Shown here: positions 58,337 through 64,000 of the stretch, piece by piece
Numbering within the stretch: the first letter of the stretch is position 1
How the letters are laid out: every line of letters begins with the position of its first letter
Source: Dermanyssus gallinae
Taxonomy: Eukaryota > Arthropoda > Arachnida > Mesostigmata > Dermanyssidae
Length of the DNA stretch: 64,000 nucleotides
Direction: 5' to 3'
Assembly (NCBI GenBank): GCA_003439945.1
Contig: QVRM01002076.1
Span: forward strand, 272,518 to 336,517
Made by a program: the position numbers and the translations under genes
Notes under the pieces: generated by a model
What the model saw: only the letters and a program-made list of their open reading frames with translations
Told to the model about the DNA's origin: nothing
The model's database searches: none

Positions 58337-58467
58337 GATGAGAGCCATAGATGTGCCCCATACGATCCTGAACACTGCCACGACGCTAAAACGAGCAGGG
58401 GGCGTCTTGCCGCTCCTACGTACACAGAGCAGCGGGCAAATCGACGCCGACACGGTCGTGGTAGGAT
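58337..58467 (-). CDS. Candidate membrane-protein exon, unassigned
   Basis: On the minus strand a strong AAATTACAG acceptor (58468-58476) and a GTAAGC donor (58331-58336) bound 131 nt. One frame is open across it and reads SICPLLCVRRSGKTPPARFS then VVAVFRIVWGTSMALI, a basic stretch followed by a hydrophobic segment. It looks like part of a multi-pass membrane protein, perhaps a transporter, but I found no neighbouring exon and no diagnostic motif. Confidence 0.3.
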
Positions 58468-59999
58468 CTGTAATTTCTAGCCGGCAGGGCGATGAGGTCG
58501 ATCATCGTTATTACCGATACTGAAGAGGTGATGTCATGGCTGCTCAAAACAGTTAACCGAACTTTTTCAATATATAATAAAATATAGCCACACAAAGAGA
58601 TCAAATGAATAGTAACAACTATACTTATTAATTATAATATTATATTTATTACGCGTTAATTATAAGTATGCTTATTACTCGTCGCGCGCATTAGACAGCA
58701 ATGTTTATCAGGAACATTACTCAAGATACACGGACTAGAAGAGAAAGCGTTGCCATGAGTCGATAAAGTTGGAAAAAAATTATGAGCACGTGTGGCTATA
58801 TTAAAAAGGCCATCCCGTAGCAGCACAGCAGAAGATTACTGTATATGCACACCTCGTTATTTTTGTTCTGTTTGCCTATAATATGAAATGTTTTCTTTAT
58901 TTATTAGAAATACGTTTAACCAAAAGATTGGCAACGACGTCTGAAAAGGTTCTTATAGACCACTCTGATAAAATGTAATATCAAGCATATAGCATGTCAC
59001 CATGTGACTTGTCTAACCGCCATGAGTCACACGCGACTGTCCCGTAGCCGACGTGTGCTCAAAAAGAACTCAAAATTATTCTTGTTATCAAAGTGCACTT
59101 TGTCTGAATAAAAGGAAAACAAGTCTCGTTCTCCAAGCCGCAACCCCGTGCATTGACTGCACGTAAAGACATGTTCGCTACAATCGTATAGACCGTAGCC
59201 TAAACACGAAGGATGTACTACATTGTCAACTTTGTCCTGATACATGCAGCTAGAAGACTTGGAATCAGCTAGTTTTTTCAGACGTCCATTGAGCGTCTCT
59301 TCAAATCAAGTCCCCTAAAAATATAACATAATATCAATACGAAACGACATCTAAGCGACACATGACATTAAAATTGTAAACAGATAACAGAAGTTAACAG
59401 TATAAATATAATTACATCTCTTCTACTACTCTTTCATTGCTTCCCTGCATGACTGAGAGCTTTTGCATTAAAACCACTACCCCCGTTGGCGTAGCAAAGC
59501 AACGCCTGTAAGGTATGGGGCACGTACCACTCTGCACTAGGCTCTAGAAGTTGCTTTGCGCTAGAGCTTATCCGTTTCGGAAATCCCATCACGGAAATAG
59601 CCTCCTGCCACCTGTTTAGCCACTTCGTTAGAAGTAATGAAGGTACGCGTGTTCTGCACTAATCACGTTAAGTGCCTTTAATGATCGAGGAACGCAGCGC
59701 ACTAGGATGTGCGAGTACGGCCGACGTCCCGATACACCGAAAGCGAATCTCAGACAGCAAATTGATGTCAACAATTTCGGATCACTCAGCCAACAGCCGA
59801 ACACATCCTAAACTAAAACTAAGCACAATTTATTACGTTTACGAGGAGTGGCAAGAGACGGCAATATAACGAGATGCAGCATAAAATTGCACTGTTGCGT
59901 GACGCACGCCATAGTTCAGAATACTTCGAATTAAATGTATAAGAAAGTTATTTTTCATTTTTCCTATACTCTGTCCCTCGCGGACGCGGAATTGCCGTG
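58468..59999. other. No gene seen
   Basis: AT-rich with no supported ORF or repeat. Confidence 0.4.
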
Positions 60000-60248
60000 A
60001 GACATATCTCAAACACCGAGGGCGGGGCATGTTGAGATACTAAGGGTTTGCCCCAACAGTCCTTCTGTAAGCAATGCTCATCAAAAATAGTTAAGAAATT
60101 ATACCTCCAAGAGCCAGTGACAATGCTGCCACGAAGATTATAGAGGAAACCCTAGGTAGCTCAACATGTCCGCTTATGCGGCCGCTCTACGTGTCCATGT
60201 AATAGAAGAGTGACCTGTGTACTGAGCTATACACGTCAAGCGATTAGG
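60000..60248. repeat. Head-to-head pair of SINE family B pieces
   Basis: 60000-60130 on the minus strand matches the family B body (GACTGTTGGGGCAAACCCTT, CTCAACATGCCCCGCCCTCG). 60139-60248 on the plus strand matches the body end (GAGGAAACCCTAGGTAGCTC, AACATGTCCG) and then the LINE-like tail (GCCGCTCTACGTGTCCATG, AGAAGAGTGACCTGTGTAC). Confidence 0.7.
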
Positions 60249-61899
60249 AGATCCGTCTATTCATAAAAACCTTGAAAATATAAGTACCTGAAAGAGGCGA
60301 ACGTAGATGCCAGAGCGTGGTTATATGCAAAAAAAAAATTTGTTAAATGACGCCTCCGCTAATTCGGTTATGTGCTGAGTAAAGGTTTAGGCACAACACA
60401 TGTACAGGGAATATAACTTGCCGTTCTTATTACTCCACCGGACCGACAGCTAATTGTAGTACATATTGAGCAAACTGGAAAATAAACATTTAAATCATCA
60501 CCGTAGTCAAGGGATTTGACGGATGACGGCAAGTACCTGCTGATGTTCAGAGCACAGCTTGTATGCAAAAGCTGAAAGAGGCGTCCACTCACACTGAGGC
60601 ACTCTAGATAAAAAAAAAACGTATGGTTCACTAAGGGCATCTTTCATTCTTTTTTCTACTTTCACTAGCAGATGTTGTTTGCTTAAAAGCAACTTTCAAT
60701 CTTATAAATGTACGGCGGTGTATAGCGAGACGATCCATTTTGAAACCAGAAGAGAATGGTCAACTCGGTCAAACGCACTCTTTTATAGAGTGAAATAAAT
60801 AGAGTGAAACGTTCTCTGAGTGTTTATTATTATGTGCCAACTTTAATAGTAATGACGTTAATATTCAATTGTAGACATGCTTTCGATGCATAGGCTTTCG
60901 CATGGAAGTTTCGTGGCCAAGTAAACTTCAAGATTTGAAACGATGATGGCTTGGGCTTCTTTCTAGGTGACAACGCAGTCGAGCTTTGATTGCTGTGGCT
61001 AGTGAGTCAAAAAGTAAATGCTGGTACTTCTTGGGTATTTCTTAGAGACGATACTTTTCTTAGAGATTCCACAAGGTATGCAGTATTGCAAAACGGTATG
61101 CAGTATTGCAAGGTAATATTATACTTATCTTGAGCGAAATAAAGTTATTTGACTATAAACCTACATTGTAACGCTGAACTTACAGAAGCGGCGCAGTTAC
61201 ATTTAGATCTATTCAATCTACTTATCGAGGACTCAAGCAGGAAAAACCGAACATCCTCGCAAAGGTTAGAAGGAGATTTTCAGGAGACCAGGCCTCAAAG
61301 TTATATTATATAATATTAATTGAGTCCCTGTGAAGAAATCGTAATATTTAGTTAACCTTAATTCATTTATTTTTACTGTCCTGTGTGTAAGAATTACAGT
61401 CCAGATGTTTATGCTTAAGACATTTTTTATACGCTTCAGGATTTGTATGGGACCGCTGTGGTCTACTGTCTGTACGTTCTAAAAGCGTAACCACCAGGAG
61501 TTTAACAGTGGTTCACAAAATATACATTTTATATTTATTTACATTTTATTCATGATTTGACAATCACCTAGCAAAAGTGTCTGAAAAATGAGGCGAAGAT
61601 GGTATCTAAGACGATTTCCTGCCAATTTCCTGTTTGCGGGGTATTCGCGGCAGCATGCCTCTAGGGCTTGCAAACCTCATTGGTTCAGCAGCCAGCAGAA
61701 ATTCATATAAATACTACTGCAATTTCCAACTGCAGCATTCTGCATACCGTTTCAAAAGGAATGCAGCCTTGTCTACGATAGTTGTCATCAACGCCATCCG
61801 GAACTTTCTCAACAGCTCGGGCGGTTGAACCGACGAGGAAAACTGACTGCTTTTCAGCCTGGTACGCTTCAACAACTTATCTATTAATGGTAAACTGCA
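60249..61899. other. No gene seen
   Basis: AT-rich. The right part may be the decayed upstream half of the RT relic that follows. Confidence 0.4.
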
Positions 61900-62850
61900 G
61901 GTTTTTATGTTATCTGTATTCGCTTATTATAGGTTGTGCAAACGGGACGGTGGCATTATCCCCATGATCGTTGGCCTGATAGTGCGCCGTTAAGTCGAGA
62001 GAATTGTTGTCAGAAAGGGCATGCCGGGTATCGTCGCATCGGTCTCTCCGCATCACTTGGCTACTGAATAAGGGGTTGTGCGGAAACGTCCATCTATGCA
62101 ACAAGAGCACTCGTTATTTGTGACCATAACAGGAGTTTCACAGACAATGTGGTTATCAGTCTAGTTTTCGAAACAGCCTTCAACACGCTTAGATGAAACA
62201 ACTTGCTTAAGGCGCCTCGCTCTTACCTTCCCCGACTAGACCAGGTCATACACCCGATATACAGGTCTGATGATCTCTCTTCGAACAGGGCGATTTTACA
62301 GAGGGTTTATTGAGCCACGCTCCAGTGTTCAACAAGGAGATTCTTGCGCCCCGCTTTATTTTGCGTTACTATTCACGAACTTCAATCACGCTATTATTTA
62401 GACCTTTGACCGTGGCTCCTAGACAACGGCATTTTTGCCGGAGACTCTCTGGTGATTCAGAGTGAAGTTCAAGGCTGTCTCAGGTCGTGAGCTGAATAAC
62501 GCTTAGTTCAAGAATTTATTTTCTTTCAAGAAAACCCCTATCGCAACTCCGTGCTTCAAATGGTGTGTAATCATCTGCCAGCTGTCAGATCCCTAATCAT
62601 AAGCTCGAGCTTCTAGAAGCGCCAATTAATGACTCCATCGACACATTTTTAACCTGAAATAGTTCAGACCTTATTTGTTAATGTTCCCGAATGCGAATCT
62701 TACTCACCCAGACCTCCTCCTGCTACACGCAAGACTGTCAACTCAAGGACTGATGCACCTTCTCCGCTCTTTACGAGCTTATACCAAAGCAGACGTGCCC
62801 TACTTCGACTAAAGCAAAGTACCCTTCAGGGTCCCATTAACGTTAAGTTT
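61900..62850 (+). pseudogene. Decayed LINE reverse transcriptase of the YLDDG type
   Basis: Frameshifted pieces appear in order on the plus strand: NVVISLVFETAFNTLR (the D-x-x-NAFNxxRR block) near 62148-62195; RGFIEPRSSVQQGDSCAPLY (the GVQQGDPLGPLLF block) near 62295-62355; LLDNGIFAGDS (the YLDDG-x-AGD block, Asp altered) near 62415-62450; and LLLLHARLSTQGLMHLLRSL near 62710-62770. It has many stops and is inactive. The clade is not assigned. Confidence 0.75.
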
Positions 62851-63183
62851 AAACGATCGTCTTGATAACAGGCTTCGCTACTGGCATCCTAAACAGAAAC
62901 AGGAGTTTGCATGGCTTCGCATATTGCTGTTTCTGCCTATCTTAGATATCTCAACATCGAGACCCTGGTGTCAGAGAGCACACCACCGTGTGTTTACCCA
63001 ATCTTTAATGCTTAGATAGAACGAGCTTGTCGCTGTTACAGTGATTGGCTCTGAACTTACACGTAATTAAGGCGACCTAGGAGCAGTTAATAAACCAGAC
63101 AAGTAACGCTAAAGAGAAAGCGCGACTAAGAGAGACGCGATCCGATAAGCGACAAATGGCATTTGGCCACTAGGCCACGCAGC
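62851..63183. other. Tail of RT relic and spacer
   Basis: A weak tRNA-like A box on the minus strand (GTGGCCTAGTGGCCAAATGC, about 63156-63175) lacks a good B box. Nothing else recognised. Confidence 0.4.
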
Positions 63184-63185
63184 TA

Positions 63186-64000
63186 TTAGGTAAGTCAAAA
63201 AGTTCGTCGGCTTTTTTACCCGAATTTAAAGAGCCTTATTTATGCAGACAACAGTATTTTTATTCAATGATTTATGACCGTTTTGTTCAATAACCTTCGC
63301 CCATCGCCTCGGTAGATCCATGATTCCTTTCTCCCAGAACGTCTTGTTCTTCTCGTCGAAATACTGAGTGATATGATTTTTTATAGCCTCCAAAGATTCA
63401 AATGTTGTGCCATCAAGGGAGTTCTGGAGAGACCTGAACAAGTGATAATCAGAAGGTGCGAGGGTCGGGACTATAGGCTGGGTGCGGCAGCACATCCCAG
63501 TCAAACTTCGCCAATTTTTGCCGGGTGGCCAAACTTTTGTGTGGTGTCGCCTTATCATGTTGAAAAGTGACGCCCCACCTGTTTGACAATTCCGGGCGCT
63601 TCGTTGCTACTGCAGCCTTCAAATCTTCGAGTTGTCTGCAGTAGACGACGGAGTTGATCGTCTGACCCATTGGAAGCAGCTTAATATACACGACGCCCTT
63701 ACAGTCCCACCAGCAGCACAGCATAACCTTCTTCTGATGAATTTCGGGTTTAGGGATAGCTGCGGCCTGAGAACCTCTGGGGACCCAACTTCTTTTCTGT
63801 GTTACGTTATTCCGCCCAGATATTCCGCTTGCACGAGAAACCTGCATCATGGAGGCGATTCCAAACGGTTCCGTGGAAGACTCCCGTTACATCTTCAATT
63901 TATTTTATGGTCAAACCTGGGTTCGAAGTAACCAGGCTTATGACTTCGTCGGTCTCCACAACATTGGGTCGTCCTGACCTCGGTTCATCTTTGAGATTGA
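63186..64000 (-). mobile_element. Mariner (DD34D) transposase pseudogene, cut by window edge
   Basis: A TA dinucleotide (63184-63185) and a TTAGGTAAGTCAAAAAG-type terminal repeat mark the 3' end. Reading leftward from the right edge: DEPRSGRPNVVETDEVISLV and VFHGTVWNRLHDAGFS (helix-turn-helix region, with one stop), QKRSWVPRGS, VMLCCWWDCKGVVY, FQHDKATPHKSLA (second catalytic Asp), HPAYSPD then LAPSDYHLF (third Asp 34 residues after the second, the mariner DD34D spacing), and the C-terminus ending INKAL. One extra C near 63462-63466 shifts the frame between YSPD and LAPS. The segment carrying the first catalytic Asp (GDEKW region) is missing. Inactive. Confidence 0.92.

Noticed and set aside
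63156..63175. tRNA-like A box left of the mariner
   Set aside because: No acceptable B box at the proper distance.
1..64000. CRISPR arrays, operons, bacterial promoters or phage genes
   Set aside because: Repeats are microsatellites and eukaryotic mobile elements; genes are intron-split, so prokaryotic features do not apply.

Overview
The window is animal nuclear DNA. Coding exons are short and separated by long introns with GT-AG splice sites, and the rest is packed with non-LTR retrotransposon and mariner relics, tRNA-derived SINEs, foldback elements and very long (TA)n tracts. There are no operons, ribosome binding sites or CRISPR arrays. The gene families and the mix of R1-, R2- and mariner-like repeats suggest an arthropod. 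A chelicerate (mite or tick) is my guess, but nothing here proves it.

Two genes are well supported. (1) An adhesion-type (class B2) G-protein-coupled receptor on the + strand has five exons (1974-2118, 4262-4392, 33788-34021, 35280-35381, 42990-43271). They join in consistent phase and encode TM3 to TM7, helix 8 and a Ser/Thr/Ala-rich cytoplasmic tail. TM1, TM2 and the extracellular region must lie left of the window. (2) An SLC25A35-like mitochondrial carrier lies on the - strand in two coding exons (15639-15758 and 11487-12422; 351 aa). It is nested, antisense, inside the 29-kb receptor intron.

Layout: 0-0.5 kb, antisense LINE fragment; 2-4.4 kb, receptor TM3-TM5; 4.4-11 kb, intron with one SINE; 11-16 kb, carrier gene, with a dead RT in its intron; 16-23.4 kb, a TE-poor block full of CAA/GTT/GAT simple repeats, a 420-bp GTT tract and an 18-G run; 24-33.4 kb, R1-like LINE pieces, an R2-like element with its restriction-like endonuclease, a 191-bp direct repeat and a foldback element; 33.8-35.4 kb, receptor TM5-TM7; 38.3-41.3 kb, a nearly complete antisense LINE; 43 kb, receptor 3' end; 47.9-64 kb, mostly mobile-element relics (foldbacks, R1-like pieces, two mariners, a YLDDG-type RT, and a SINE family sharing its 3' tail with a LINE).

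I found no clear previously undescribed biological system. The most interesting structures are the nested carrier/receptor pair, the SINE-LINE shared 3' tails, the palindromic foldback elements, and an R2-like element with no rDNA sequence around it.
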